Origin: Branchiostoma belcheri
Lineage: Eukaryota; Chordata; Leptocardii; Amphioxiformes; Branchiostomatidae
Reading direction: 5' to 3'
DNA length: 64,000 nt
NCBI RefSeq assembly: GCF_001625305.1
Contig: NW_017803180.1
Location: 82,731-146,730 of the forward strand
Part shown: piece by piece, positions 51,601 through 61,300 of the stretch
Position numbering within the stretch: position 1 is the first letter of the stretch
How the letters are laid out: each line of letters starts with the position of its first letter
Notes under the pieces: model-generated
Seen by the model: only the letters and a program-made list of their open reading frames with translations
Told to the model about the DNA's origin: nothing
Databases searched by the model: none
Position numbers and translations under genes: made by a program

Positions 51601-54600
51601 TTCGACCCTCCCACTGGGATCAGATAAGACTCACCTGCCCTGCTCACCTGCCCTGCTCACCTGTCCCAGTTACCTGTAGTCCTGCTCACCTGTTCTATCA
51701 GCTCCTGGAATGCGGTGATGTAGCCGAACAGCCCGACCTGGTTCGACCCTCCCACTGGAATCAGGTACGACTCCTTCCCACTGGTTTCTCTGCAGGGATA
51801 AACGGAAGAAAAAAAATTTGACAAATCATGACCACTACTAGGAAAGCACTGTAAAAAAAATGCCTAGATAATTTACAGCTCAAACCAAAACCTCTGCTTG
51901 GAGAGTATACATTCATGTTACACATACATTATACACAATTAGATACTAGTACATGATTGTAGATAAATGCAATGAAAAATAGTGTTAGAAGAGACTTGGA
52001 GAGAAACTATCAAGTCGAGGCTTTTGTCAAAAGAGACTTTAGTGAGAAACTGACTTTATTCTCTGTGCGAGTCGCTGCATCCTCGGCAGGAGTTTCTCCT
52101 CATACCACTCCGTCCTCTGCACCAGGTACACGTTTGCCCCCATCAGCCGGTCCTGCAGCAGGTTCCCCTCACAGCCTACCTCTGACGGGTTCTGGATATG
52201 ATAAAAACTTTAATTATGATCTAACAAGATTTTAGATTTAAAAAGTAATGAATCAACAAGATTCTAGATTTAAAAATTAACCCCCAAGGAACTTGACGTC
52301 TTGTTTCTCTAAGAGTCTACCCCATTCAAAACCCATCAGTTCATCCTCACAGCCTACCCCGACTTAGCATAAGAGAGTAAAGACACAACCAAGTCTTTTA
52401 TTCAGCCGACATTTCGGTGACCGTCTGTCCCCTTCCTCAAATATTGTGCATTTGGGAATGCATCTATAGCAGCGACACCTGTGCTGCAATGCAATGTGAA
52501 TCATGCAGTCAGAATATCCCTGAGGAAGGTGACAGACGGTCACCGAAATGTCGGCTGAATAAAAGACTTGCTTGTGTAAAAAGAGTCTCTTTACTCTCTC
52601 AGTGTCTTACCAACCTGATGAAACTATTCACGGAGACTTAGCGTAAGTTTGGACAAGCTTTAGCATCATCCACAGCTAACCTAGACCTGTCCCCATCCCG
52701 ATCCTGTTCCCATCCAATCCGAAATTCACCCTAACCCATTCCAAAGATCCATCCCAAAACATCTGACAGGTTCAAAACACAAACCAAATCCAGAGAAAAC
52801 TCATATTCTCAATGTGACTCTAACAATAATTTTCATAATTGAGTTCTGCATGATTGGTTGCTGAGGTTGTCATTTCCAATTAGTAATTAGGATGATGAGT
52901 AGTGATTGGGTGCTGAGGATCACTTTTGATTGGTCAAAAATTTGAGATGATCAAGAGATAGTGCAATCTGATTGGTTGCTGATTTTGGTAGCCCAGGTGC
53001 AGCCTCACCTTGGCGCTCCAATCAGGCACACCATTGGCTATTGGCAGAAAATCCTGGAGGACAAAGGTCACAACAATCCTCAAAAGGAAAAGTGTAAAAG
53101 TTTTAAAGTTTGAAAGTAAAGAAAAGTAGATAGACAAGACCAAAAATCCCATGTTTATTAAAGATTACTGAAAATTAAATTGAAAACAAGTGCTGTAGTA
53201 GGTTTGAAGTGGTCCAAATGAAAAGACAAGTATAGAGAGAACCCTGTATTGCTGACCTGCACATCAGACCTCAGCATGAGGTGTATATCCAGGCCCAGCT
53301 GCCTGGCAGCAACTGCTGTGGCCCTGCAGTGGTTGGACTGGACCCCTCCACATGTGATGATGGCCCCGCAACCTCGGTCAATGGCATCTGCCATCAAGAA
53401 CTCCAGCTTTCGCACCTGGTGGGGATCGAGGGATGGGAAGAAGAACAGAGGGATGAGTAATGAGGACCTGCATGGGGGGTCCCGACAACGCTCTTAATGG
53501 CAAATTTTGAGAGTCGGCTACATATCATGCTGAATTCAAGAAGCCTCCCCCATTATATGCTCTACGATAATTTCTGGGTAGCTACAACGTGTTACGTGAA
53601 ATAAAACGGCGAATTACCCTCTAGTAGGCCTCTAGATCTACGCAAAATGTGCCAATTATGCTCTACATTGAATTAGAGTGGTCCGTTTACGCTCTTCGTA
53701 GAATTAAAATGGCCGTTTACGCTCTACGGAAAAGGGCATGAGGGCCCCCAGTAATGGCAGCAGGTACTTTTGCACCTGAAGGGATTGAGGGAAGGAAAGA
53801 ATGACAAAGAGATGAATCATGGCTCTTTTATATGGAACTATGTGGGTACCAGTAAAGATGGAAGGAAGGAGGGAAGAACAAATAAATGAGTTGTGACTTC
53901 GGGTACCCGAAACTCTAATTTTCACAACTAAATCATTAGTAGGATGGACACAATGTGAGAGGAACAAATGAACAAAGTCTACACAGAATAAGACAAAGCA
54001 TAAAAAACTTTTCTGACACCCCCCATATGTGCCTAGATGGACCAGCCTTACGTTAACCCTTACTTGAGGTCGCACGATTCACGTGTTATCAGAAACGTGA
54101 CACCGTCACATGGAACTTTACACACCAGACAGCAAACACCCAACGACCAATCAGAACAAAGTACTACAGCCACGCCGTTTCATCGCCCAGCCGACGCCCA
54201 TATTTGTCCCATCGCCGGTCGGCACATGATCGGACTTTGGACCTCCTGAAACTTACAGACCAAACATCGGATTGCTCAACCCACGTTTTATTACCATACC
54301 AGACGTACAAAGTACACTCACAAAGTAAAGAGTGGCTACGTCAATACACCAGCCAGGTTATGTCTGATTCTGAGTACCAGGGTTGGTTTGAGTCCAACAT
54401 ATGAATGAAAAAATCTGGGAATTCAAAGTTTTTTGTCTTTGTAAAATTCCCTGCAATGTAGAAGGGTTGATAGGTGTGATCACTTTTACCAAGGACATTA
54501 TACACAGGCTCTTCCCCCGGCATGGACAGACATTAAAATACAACTTAAAAAAGAAGAATTTGCTTGTCTAACAATTATACATGTATCATGTACAAGCATG

Positions 54601-56258
54601 TACATCATTTTGTGGTTAGATGTAGGTCCTGACAGAAGCGACATACTAGTACTCTCTTGCACATAAAAGTTTCTTCAATGGTCTGTAAACAGGACAAGCA
54701 TAAGAATTTATTGGTTCATAATACACCAATCTATTGTTTTGTCTCATACCAATTACTATTCCAGGTAATTTCTAGTATTCATATACATGTACATATTATG
54801 TAGTACACCTACAACTTAGCCCTTGAGGTACAGTATCATATTTCGAAGTGTGAAATAAAATTAAACCCCGTCTTTTTCTTCTCCTTCTCCCTCTAGGGTG
54901 AAGGCCGCACATTTTACCGAGGTGTCGAAAACGTGACTCGACTCTTGGCAAGTGGAATTTTACAGACCCTGAGCGACCAATCAGAGCAGAGGATCCCAGA
55001 CACACCACTTTACGGCCCCGACAACGCCCCGTCGCCGGCCGGCACATGACAGGACTTTGGACCTCCTAAAAGCTGCAGACCAAACAGTGGATTGCTCAAT
55101 CCACGTTTTATTACCATATACTAGTACGTATACCAGACGTACAAAGGGGGGCCTGCAAGCCCTTTTCCGCAGAGCGTAATCGGCCGTTTTAATTCTACGT
55201 AGAGCGTAGACGGACCGCTCTTCGCATTATGCGTAGATCTTAATTTGCTGTTTTAATTCTACGTAATGCGTTGTAGCCACTTGGAATTTATCGTAAAGCC
55301 TAATTGGGAGGTTTCCGAATTCAGCGTAGAGCGTTGTCGGGACCCCCCTAGCAGGCCCTCACAAAGTATTGTACAAAGTACTGTACAAAGTACAGGGTGG
55401 TACATGCACTGTTAAGATTATGACGATAGAAGAATCATTTATATCTATCGAATAGAGGTGAAGATGTGGCACATGACTGGACTTTGCACCCGCGGAAATT
55501 TGCAGACTAAACAACTCAGATTTCTCTGTTGCCAGCCAGGTGGTGTAAAGTGCTGGGAACTGGCAGTGTCCAGACTTTGTCTGACTCCAACTGCCTGCAC
55601 TTATTAAGCCCCACAGGGTCTTTGAGTTTTATCGTGGTTTTATGCACAACTCATAGAATTTCTCACCAAAATTTTCAACTGTATTAATCTTATCACATTG
55701 TGGCCACATCATATTGCCCTGTTGCAATTTCAATGAAGTAAAAGTCAATTTAGGTCAAAAGATAGAGTTAGAAGGAGGCCAGAGTGATTCAGTCCAAGAA
55801 GGTGAAATACAACCTCCTTGTTCAGTCCAAATTGGTATTTATTCCTTTAAAAGGGTCCAGCGTACACTTTCTTATAAGGCATATACCATCCTAAAATGCG
55901 ATGTTGCTGACGGAAAATGGTTGCTTATTTTGTATTGTAGGCCAGTTCTAGCTTTTTATGGGTGGTACCTACAAAACGAAGAGACATATTCTTTATAGCT
56001 TGTTAGGGGCTATTTCAAATGCTTCAAGTTTGAAATGATGACAAATTTGTGATAAGAAATGGCAGCTTTCCTCATCCAAAATATTTTGCATTTTGCCGCC
56101 CTGAAATTGCATTGGAAACAAGCTGGAGAGATTTCCCATAATACCTTGTTCCCAGACAGCGTACTGCCCGTCATGTCGTCCCGCTTGATGAAGACTTCCA
56201 CCCCCTCGGGCAGGTCGGGCAGGCGCCATCTCTGGATGGGGGTGTTCAGCTGCCCAAG
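48488..56258 (-). CDS. D-cysteine desulfhydrase/ACC deaminase-like PLP enzyme (eight exons, first exon missing)
   Basis: Exons in reading order are 56258-56145, 53415-53257, 52191-52055, 51789-51690, 51037-50937, 50530-50367, 49784-49644 and 48606-48488. All phases agree and give 344 aa. It belongs to the fold-type II PLP family: SGNK|VRKLEF carries the expected PLP lysine, then [40 protein letters not shown] (phosphate loop), [24 protein letters not shown] and [13 protein letters not shown]. Where ACC deaminases have Glu (VYEGK) and Leu (HLGG), this protein has Thr in both, as D-cysteine desulfhydrases do. The likely reaction is therefore D-cysteine to pyruvate, H2S and ammonia. Roughly 20-40 N-terminal residues lie in an unidentified upstream exon. 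Confidence 0.88.
48705..48822. mobile_element. Inverted repeat (CAGTAGACTGACCCAG)
   Basis: CAGTAGACTGACCCAGTGAG with GCTTGTCATGTGGC is mirrored by GTGACAAGCCACCCTGGGTC and AGTCTACTG, forming a 118-bp fold-back sequence in the last intron of the enzyme gene. Confidence 0.75.
48958..49002. repeat. 45-bp near-perfect palindrome
   Basis: GAGCAGCTAGGGCAAACTGT is followed by its mirror ACAGTTTGCCCTAGCTGCTC with only ACTGT between. A weaker inverted pair (TCTGCTAGAG/CTCTAGCAGA) surrounds it, suggesting a MITE core. Confidence 0.85.
49283..49643 (-). repeat. Minisatellite made of the enzyme's exon 7 end and splice donor
   Basis: On the minus strand the exon end ACTCTTCCTACATACAG|GTAACCAATCAG is repeated about nine times downstream in the intron at 29- to 36-bp spacing. 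Two of the units also carry CAGGTTCCAGGG from further inside the exon. Each unit contains CAG|GTAACC, a potential splice donor. The exon border proper is at 49644. Confidence 0.88.
49644..49784 (-). CDS. Desulfhydrase-like gene, exon 7 of 8 found
   Basis: Acceptor CCCTGCAG. It encodes [40 protein letters not shown] and RILFLHT, 141 bp, ending CATACAG|GTAACC. It holds the VYTGKA and HTG(G) substrate-specificity positions. The donor region is amplified in the following intron. Confidence 0.9.
49785..50366. other. Intron of the enzyme gene
   Basis: AT-rich; a short TCAATCAATTGATCAGTTGA run near 49815. No gene recognised. Confidence 0.4.
50367..50530 (-). CDS. Desulfhydrase-like gene, exon 6 of 8 found
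   Basis: Acceptor CCCCCAG, 164 bp, donor CTGG|GTAAGC. It encodes [20 protein letters not shown] and [20 protein letters not shown], then [14 protein letters not shown]. The CDDxxYFHRHI motif is typical of the family. Confidence 0.9.
50531..50936. other. Intron with a small hairpin
   Basis: GTAGCCTGGAAT at 50814 is mirrored by ATTCCAGGCTAC ending at 50848. Otherwise unremarkable. Confidence 0.5.
50937..51037 (-). CDS. Desulfhydrase-like gene, exon 5 of 8 found
   Basis: Acceptor TTCCCAG, 101 bp, donor ATAAG|GTACAT. It encodes [20 protein letters not shown] and [19 protein letters not shown] is the glycine-rich loop that binds the PLP phosphate. Confidence 0.92.
51178..51246. repeat. Inverted repeat TTAGCCTTGTTAGCTTT
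   Basis: TTAGCCTTGTTAGCTTTTG and CGAAAGCTAACAAGGCTGA are inverted around about 30 bases. The same outer words occur in the element at 60183. Confidence 0.7.
51282..51408. mobile_element. Fold-back MITE
   Basis: CCATTCGGACATTCCCACAA, AAGGATAAGATTGTCTAGAT and CCGAATTGATCCAGCTTTGA are mirrored by TCAAAGCTGGATCAATTCGG, CAGACAATCTTATCCTTGTG and AGAATGG, forming a hairpin of about 127 bp. Confidence 0.85.
51421..51548 (-). repeat. CAGGTGAGCAGGG minisatellite of donor-like sequence
   Basis: On the minus strand, directly after a duplicated exon, CAGGTGAGCAGGG-type units repeat about seven times. Each contains CAG|GTGAG, a consensus splice donor, and the same unit also lies between the two exon copies at about 51633-51689. 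Confidence 0.88.
51549..51632 (-). pseudogene. Partial tandem copy of the IPVGGSN exon
   Basis: On the minus strand this 84-bp segment reads [20 protein letters not shown] and AFQELIEQ and ends in an intact CAG|GTGAGC donor. It matches exon 51789-51690 (offset 141 bp) with few changes (Leu for Gln after GGSN). The first 16 bases of the exon and its acceptor are not copied; minisatellite CAGGTGAG lies there instead. It could be spliced only through a weak CAG at its edge, so it is probably a dead copy. Confidence 0.8.
51690..51789 (-). CDS. Desulfhydrase-like gene, exon 4 of 8 found
   Basis: Acceptor CCCTGCAG, 100 bp, donor GAACAG|GTGAGC. It encodes [20 protein letters not shown] and [13 protein letters not shown]. 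The VGGSN motif is a family hallmark. A shortened second copy lies 141 bp downstream in the gene. Confidence 0.9.
51790..52054. other. Intron of the enzyme gene
   Basis: Contains a CCTCTGCTTGGAGAGTA MITE end at about 51891-51907. Nothing else seen. Confidence 0.5.
52055..52191 (-). CDS. Desulfhydrase-like gene, exon 3 of 8 found
   Basis: Acceptor ATATCCAG, 137 bp, ending AATAAA|GTCAGT, a donor with C at position +3. The phase of the next exon supports this end. It encodes [20 protein letters not shown] and [20 protein letters not shown]. Confidence 0.85.
52389..52572. mobile_element. Inverted-repeat element with a hammerhead-like motif
   Basis: TTTTATTCAGCCGACATTTC plus GGTGACCGTCTGTC at the left is mirrored by GACAGACGGTCACCGAAATG plus TCGGCTGAATAAAAG at the right. 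At 52520-52548 the + strand reads CTGAGGA, then a 6-bp GGTGAC/GTCACC stem with a 5-base loop, then GAAA. That is the arrangement of a hammerhead ribozyme core except for one extra A after CTGAGGA. Confidence 0.75.
52573..53256. other. Intron of the enzyme gene
   Basis: Several CCAATCA/TGATTGG words near 52850-53030. No gene recognised. Confidence 0.4.
53257..53415 (-). CDS. Desulfhydrase-like gene, exon 2 of 8 found
   Basis: Acceptor CCCACCAG, 159 bp, phase 0 at both ends, donor GTGCAG|GTCAGC. It encodes [40 protein letters not shown] and [22 protein letters not shown] is the signature substrate and cofactor segment. Confidence 0.93.
53474..53752. mobile_element. MITE-like copy, GGGGGGTCCCGACAACGCTC
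   Basis: A 279-bp sequence with GC-rich ends (GGGGGGTCCCGACA and GGGCCCCCA) and repeated TTTACGCTCT(A/T)CG inside. A second copy in the opposite orientation lies at 55144-55350. Confidence 0.7.
54094..54325. repeat. Direct repeat, copy 1 of about 230 bp
   Basis: Contains GACCAATCAGA, GGACTTTGGACCTCCT, CAGACCAAACA, GGATTGCTCAA(C/T)CCACG and TTTTATTACCATA, all recurring in order at 54925-55150. A shorter third version is near 55463-55512. Confidence 0.75.
54925..55150. repeat. Direct repeat, copy 2
   Basis: Matches 54094-54325 in the same orientation, about 830 bp downstream, and ends next to the MITE-like copy at 55144. Confidence 0.75.
55144..55350. mobile_element. MITE-like copy, inverted relative to 53474
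   Basis: Starts GGGGGGCCTGCAAGCCCTTT and ends GAGCGTTGTCGGGACCCCCC. Together with 53474-53752 it brackets a 1.9-kb stretch as long inverted repeats. Confidence 0.7.
55351..56144. other. Intron of the enzyme gene
   Basis: AT-rich single-copy-looking sequence without recognised features. Confidence 0.4.
56145..56258 (-). CDS. Desulfhydrase-like gene, first exon found
   Basis: Acceptor CCCCCCAG, 114 bp, phase 0 at both ends, donor AACAAG|GTATTA. It encodes [20 protein letters not shown] and [18 protein letters not shown], which aligns with the N-terminal third of family members. An upstream coding exon must exist because there is no suitable start Met and the family has more residues here. Confidence 0.9.
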
Positions 56259-56760
56259 CTGGGGGGAGGGAGGAATAAATTTGATTAAAAAGGATGAATT
56301 TCTGAAAATAGTTTCATCAGGTTGGTAAAGGATAGGATATGGGATTTTCTTTTACCCAACCAATATTGGCTCTTATCTTTTACTGCTTACATTTCAGAAT
56401 CTATCATACACCTTTCATAGAGCTTCTGACTGCAGTTCTAGCCGCTTAAATGTAGCCAATGCAGGTGGCCCATAGACACCAAAAAGTAAGCAAGGTATGA
56501 GACAATACATGTAACATTACTAGCATTGGTTGTGTAAAAGAAAACCCCTATAAAAGATGAACTGGAATAAATAAAGATTACATTTGCAATCAATATGAAA
56601 AAATTACACATGTTTACCTTGACAGCATAGAAATGGTCTTACAAACTACTGCTTTGTTTATTCATCCTCCATATAGATGATGACCAGCCCCTCCAACTTG
56701 CTACATACAGTAATGGTAACGTACCAGAGTTAGATCATCAATTATATATTTTTTCTGAGC
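56259..56760. other. Upstream intron of the enzyme gene
   Basis: AT-rich. The missing first coding exon was searched for here and up to 58.2 kb on the minus strand without success. Confidence 0.4.
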
Positions 56761-57443
56761 AGGTGCCTGCACCTCCAACCTCACGATCGAGTCCAACAGC
56801 GTAGAAGTGGTGGACAAGTTCACCTACTTAGGAAGCACCATCTCCTCCGACTGTAGAAGCACCGCCGACATCAAGATCCGTATCGGCCGCTCGTCTGCAG
56901 CAATGGCCAGTCTGAACCACATCTGGTCCAATGGCCAGATATCCACTGCCACTAAGCTCAGGCTGTACAACAGCTTAGTGCTCTCTGTCCTACTCTATGG
57001 GGCAGAGGCTTGGACCCTCACAGCCACAGAGGAGCGCCACCTGGACACTTTCGACCAAAAATGCCTGCGCAGGATCCTTGGCTACCGCTGGTATGACTTC
57101 GTCTCCAACTCCACGATACGCCAAAAAACTGGTCAGCCGCCCGTCTCCCACAAGATCAGACAGGCCCGCATGCGACTCTTTGGTCACTTAGCCAGAGCCG
57201 AGCCACCCCTGGAAGCTGCCAGTCTACTGAGGGCAGCCACGCCTGCAGGCTGGTCCAGACCCAGAGGCAGACCCAGACGCAGGTGGGGAGACCAGCTGAA
57301 TGCAGACCTCAGCACAGTGGGCCTTGATACAGCTACAGCCTGGCTGAGGGCGCAGGACAGAACTGGCTGGAAGTCAACTTGGAAAGGCGCGACGCTCCCC
57401 GGAGCATGCGGTCCTGAGTGAGTGAGTGAGTGAGGTGCCTGCA
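56761..57443 (+). mobile_element. 5'-truncated non-LTR retrotransposon with an 11-bp target-site duplication
   Basis: The open frame (about 56770-57423) is the C-terminal region of a LINE ORF2 protein: VDKFTYLGSTISSD, TKLRLYNSLVLSVLLYGAEAW, LRRILGYRW and RMRLFGHLARAEPP. A TGAG run forms the 3' tail (57417-57432). AGGTGCCTGCA at 56761-56771 is repeated exactly at 57433-57443, a target-site duplication typical of target-primed insertion. Confidence 0.9.
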
Positions 57444-58273
57444 GCTGTTGGAAAAAAAATCTTACAGTTTATTTTATTTGAAAACTTAAGATTTGCTCAT
57501 TTAAATTTGTTTCCACCGCGAAAATCTGAAAATTTCGCCCACAAGTTGGTTTTAATAAAAATTCTTTGCCCCCCCCCCCCTGCCCAGCGACAGTGGACTC
57601 TTCCGTACGTGGTTTGCGTTGACCGCGCCCTTGTCACGCCCCGAAACGGCCCTCAGGGCGTTAGCCGTTTAAGGTCACTCAAAAAAAGGGTAAAACACCT
57701 ACAAAAACCTCTTAAACTGGAATATTATTGTACCTGAAAGGTAAGAATACGCCGTAACGAAATATCGGGGAATTCTGAACTGCCAGGAATGTCCCCGTGA
57801 CGAAAAGGGAACGAAAATTCTCCTCACGTGCGGCCCCACAGGGATAAAATTACTGACCAATCAGCGCCCCGTCACCGTGGCGACGCCTCATTTGCATACG
57901 AGTGGATGCCCATATTTGGTCAGGCGGGCCCCCGGCGCACCTCCGTGGGTCACGTGAGGAATCACAACATTTCTCGTCTGATCTACCGGCATTTAGTTAC
58001 TACAAGCGCTCAGAAAGGGTAGTAGGGGTTAAAATTTCCGCCTTTTACCCGCTCAAATCGCCGCATTTCCGTCAGATTTTCGGCAGAACTCTTCCTCAGG
58101 TCGTCTGAAACACGTGAGGGTGTGTCAGCGGGACGCAGCACGAGAATCGGCGGCGATTTAACGGACATTCCACCGGCGGACAGACAGACAACGGGCCGTG
58201 CCACGTTGGTTGGGAAAGAAAGAAGGCGTGAACACAGAACGAAGCTCGAACAAAAAAAAAAAGGATCAGAAGA
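57444..58273 (+). promoter_or_regulatory. Upstream region of the WAP gene, possibly bidirectional
   Basis: From about 57580 the sequence is CpG-richer, with TCACGTG words at 57822 and 57948, ACACGTGAG near 58109, and CCAATCAG and ATTTGCAT near 57860-57895. It lies just before the WAP protein start and upstream of the minus-strand enzyme gene, so it may serve both. No TATA box was identified. Confidence 0.4.
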
Positions 58274-58319
58274 ATGCTCTTCAAGCTCACCGCCATCCTG
58301 GTCGCATTCATAGCTTTGG
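58274..58319 (+). CDS. WAP gene exon 1 (signal peptide)
   Basis: ATG at 58274 after GATCAGAAGA; donor TTTGG|GTAAGT. It encodes the hydrophobic leader MLFKLTAILVAFIAL. Confidence 0.85.
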
Positions 58320-61300
58320 GTAAGTCTTTCTACTCAATTTGATCCCAAATCCGAGCATATCTCGATAAATACAAACACAGAAACGGCGATCGGCTTTTCG
58401 GGACAAGTGTTGTGGGGTATGCCGCCATGCCGGTATTTTGTATAGAACGGTACGGATCTTTTGTGGCTCTGGTTTCACATTTTTCCTTGCGTTTTTTTCT
58501 TCCGATCAAAATTGTTTCAGATCCTTAAATAAGTGTACAAACCTCTAAATTCAGTCACTAACATCAGCAACTTAAAACGGAAGGAACCGCTTGACTAAAA
58601 TATCCAGTGAATAGCTGGTTGTGTGTACATTACATGGTGACGTGTGGTTGAGACCGGACCCGTTGTTGTCTTAATTGGGTCAGAGCAATTTTCCTTGCTC
58701 TTTAATTAGAGCAAGTAACTTTCACATAATAAGACGTCTGACCAGTTACGATACAAAAGAAAACTGCACCAAGACAGGCACAGAAACTGGGAAAGCACGA
58801 AAAGTCAAGTCAAGTCAAAGTTTATTGCACAACGATTGTCACGGGTACAATGTATGGCAAATAATAAGATTACTAGTTGGTATGTGTCTAACATAATGCT
58901 ATATATATGGTCAACGGACATTGTATCTGACAGAGTATTATTAATAGCTACTGGCTAGAGAATATTTCGACTCTACATGTACATTCTACATTACGCTAGA
59001 CTATACACATGAAGGGTACAGTGAGCAGTTATACCTAATTATACTAAACATGTTCTATGGCTACTAAACAGTGTATACTAAGTTACTTGCCAGGAATGTT
59101 AAGATTCTACATACAAATGCTACGAAACGCTATAAAAAATGACACAGCAGAAAAATGACCAGGAAGCTAGGATCTAAACTCGGAAACAGGATGTTACGAT
59201 TTTCTCGGAAACGGCTTAGATCGTTTTCTGGTTGAACAGGTAATTTTCTGGTGAAACAAAACGGCTTAACTTCTTCCACTTTGAGATAGATTGTAACGTT
59301 AACATTTTATATATCTTAACTGGTCATGCAAGGCCTTTCTTAGCATTTTACCACCCGTAAGAAGTAGGTTGAAACAGGATACAGCTAAGTAGGTTAAGTA
59401 ACGCTGTGTTTGCATGGTAGATGGGCGTAACTTACGGGCCAACACACAAACACAACAGTCACGACAAAATGTGGGTTTGGAGGAAGTTGTCTTGGTCTAG
59501 TCATTGTCACAATACGAATTCTGGCATGACACATACAAATTTTGCATGTTGCCAACTATTTCGAGTTTATGAACAATCTTTTTTTTACAAAAGGATGGAT
59601 GGTTGGCAAGGGCCTTCTTTTGTAAAACATGCAGTTGGGTTAAAAAATAAAAATTAAAAAAAAAATGGTGTGTTGAAAAAGTTGGCGACAAAAACTCGAA
59701 ATTGTGGAGGAAATGGCAGATATTGGAATAGGCACCAGTCCAAATGACATTCCAAGTTTGCCAATACAACAATCTTACATTTACAATGTTTCAAACAGTC
59801 CTTTTCGAGCCAGAAATCTTACCATTGTGCTCTATATCAGATACGACATTGTTTCAGTGCACAAAAGTTCTCGGAAGTGTTACGATAAGACTATGTAAAC
59901 GTGTATTATATTGTGGCATGACTAGCTGGACCTTTGCCAGAACCTTGTGTGCACAGGCCGCCAGACTTGTGCGTCATCTTGTGTTTACATCTCCTCATAC
60001 TAACCGGTCGGTCGGGCAGTGATTTGTGATGGTTCAGAGTCCAGCTATGGTGCAAAGTACAATGACCGACAGTGCAAAGTCCAATGGACTCCAGTCTACA
60101 GAAATGCACACTGTTGTACGGTACATTCCGGTAGCCTGGTTACCATTCAACATGTTTTACTGGCACCACTACTAGTCCTAGTTAGCCTAGAGTCCAGTAT
60201 TGTTAGCTTTGGTCTGCTCACCAAGATCTGCTTGGGGAGTGGACCAAAGCTAACAAGGCTGGACTCCAGGCTAAGTATTTAAAGCATGGGCCTAATGTTA
60301 AGAGTTAGATGTCCGAAGGGTTGGGTGTAACAAGTCGTTTGGTCGTAATGTAGCCTGCTGCCGCCGCGACGCGTGCCTGCGAAGCTGGTGTGTTATGCCG
60401 AAGGGCAGTTAAACTGGCTATACAGATACAGATGGGTTTTATTCTTATAGCCTAGCTTTCCAGTTACTACTGAGGTAGCCTTTCTGAGTTAGGTTCCACT
60501 GGGCCCAAGTGGTTAGAGGCAGTAGAATTTGGCCAAAAAATAAGATGGATTTTTGGCCACTGAAGTGACTCAAAGTAATCTTGTAAAGGGTACATTTTCA
60601 ATCTTAACTCTGTGGCCAAACGTCCCCAGCAAATTTTTCCTTATTTTTACCAATTTTACTATTTTTCAGCTGGCGTAGTTTTAAGTCAGTTGAGGACAAG
60701 GCCAGCAGTCTGCCAAATTAAACTGTCCCAGTCTAAGTCCAAAGTGCAACAACCTGCAGTGGCCTGTTATCATGCATGTTTTGGTGGTCAGGTGTCCTGA
60801 TTCTAGGTCTGGTGTACGTGTGTATTACTGATAGTGGCATGGAGCACACATTCAAAGATGTCTGTTCCATGTTCAACCCTTCTGCTTAGCCCCAAAACCA
60901 ATACAGGTTTGGTGCCTTACAGCTAACATTACTGGAGGTTTAGTTCTACAAGCTATAAGCTTTCATCTACATGTACCAATTCCCCTAGCCACACTGGTTG
61001 TATAGATATTAGGCTGGTACAAAAATCCCTACTGGAATGCACCCCCTATGCAGTTGTTCAAACAATGCAGGACCTTCTGTAAAGAAAAGATCCCACGTCA
61101 ATTACTGGGCTCAAGTGTTGTTGTATTTTCTCATCTGTGGATTTGTACATTCTAGAGAGAGCTCAAAAAGTGCTATGAAAGAACACAGCTTAAACCAAGA
61201 CAGCATTTTGTTGTCTTGCAATGGTCTTGCAATCCAGGCCTTTCTTACAATATACCAACTTTTCCCTAAGCCAAAATCCTAACCTCCAAAACATTTTGGC

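Noticed and set aside
51549..51632. Functional mutually exclusive exon in the enzyme gene
   Set aside because: The copy lacks the first 16 exon bases and a pyrimidine-tract acceptor, so it is annotated as a partial duplicate unless transcripts show otherwise.
57606..57840. First coding exon of the enzyme gene on the minus strand
   Set aside because: The frame ending at a CAG|GTACAA-like site has no Met before an upstream stop and does not resemble the family's N-terminus.
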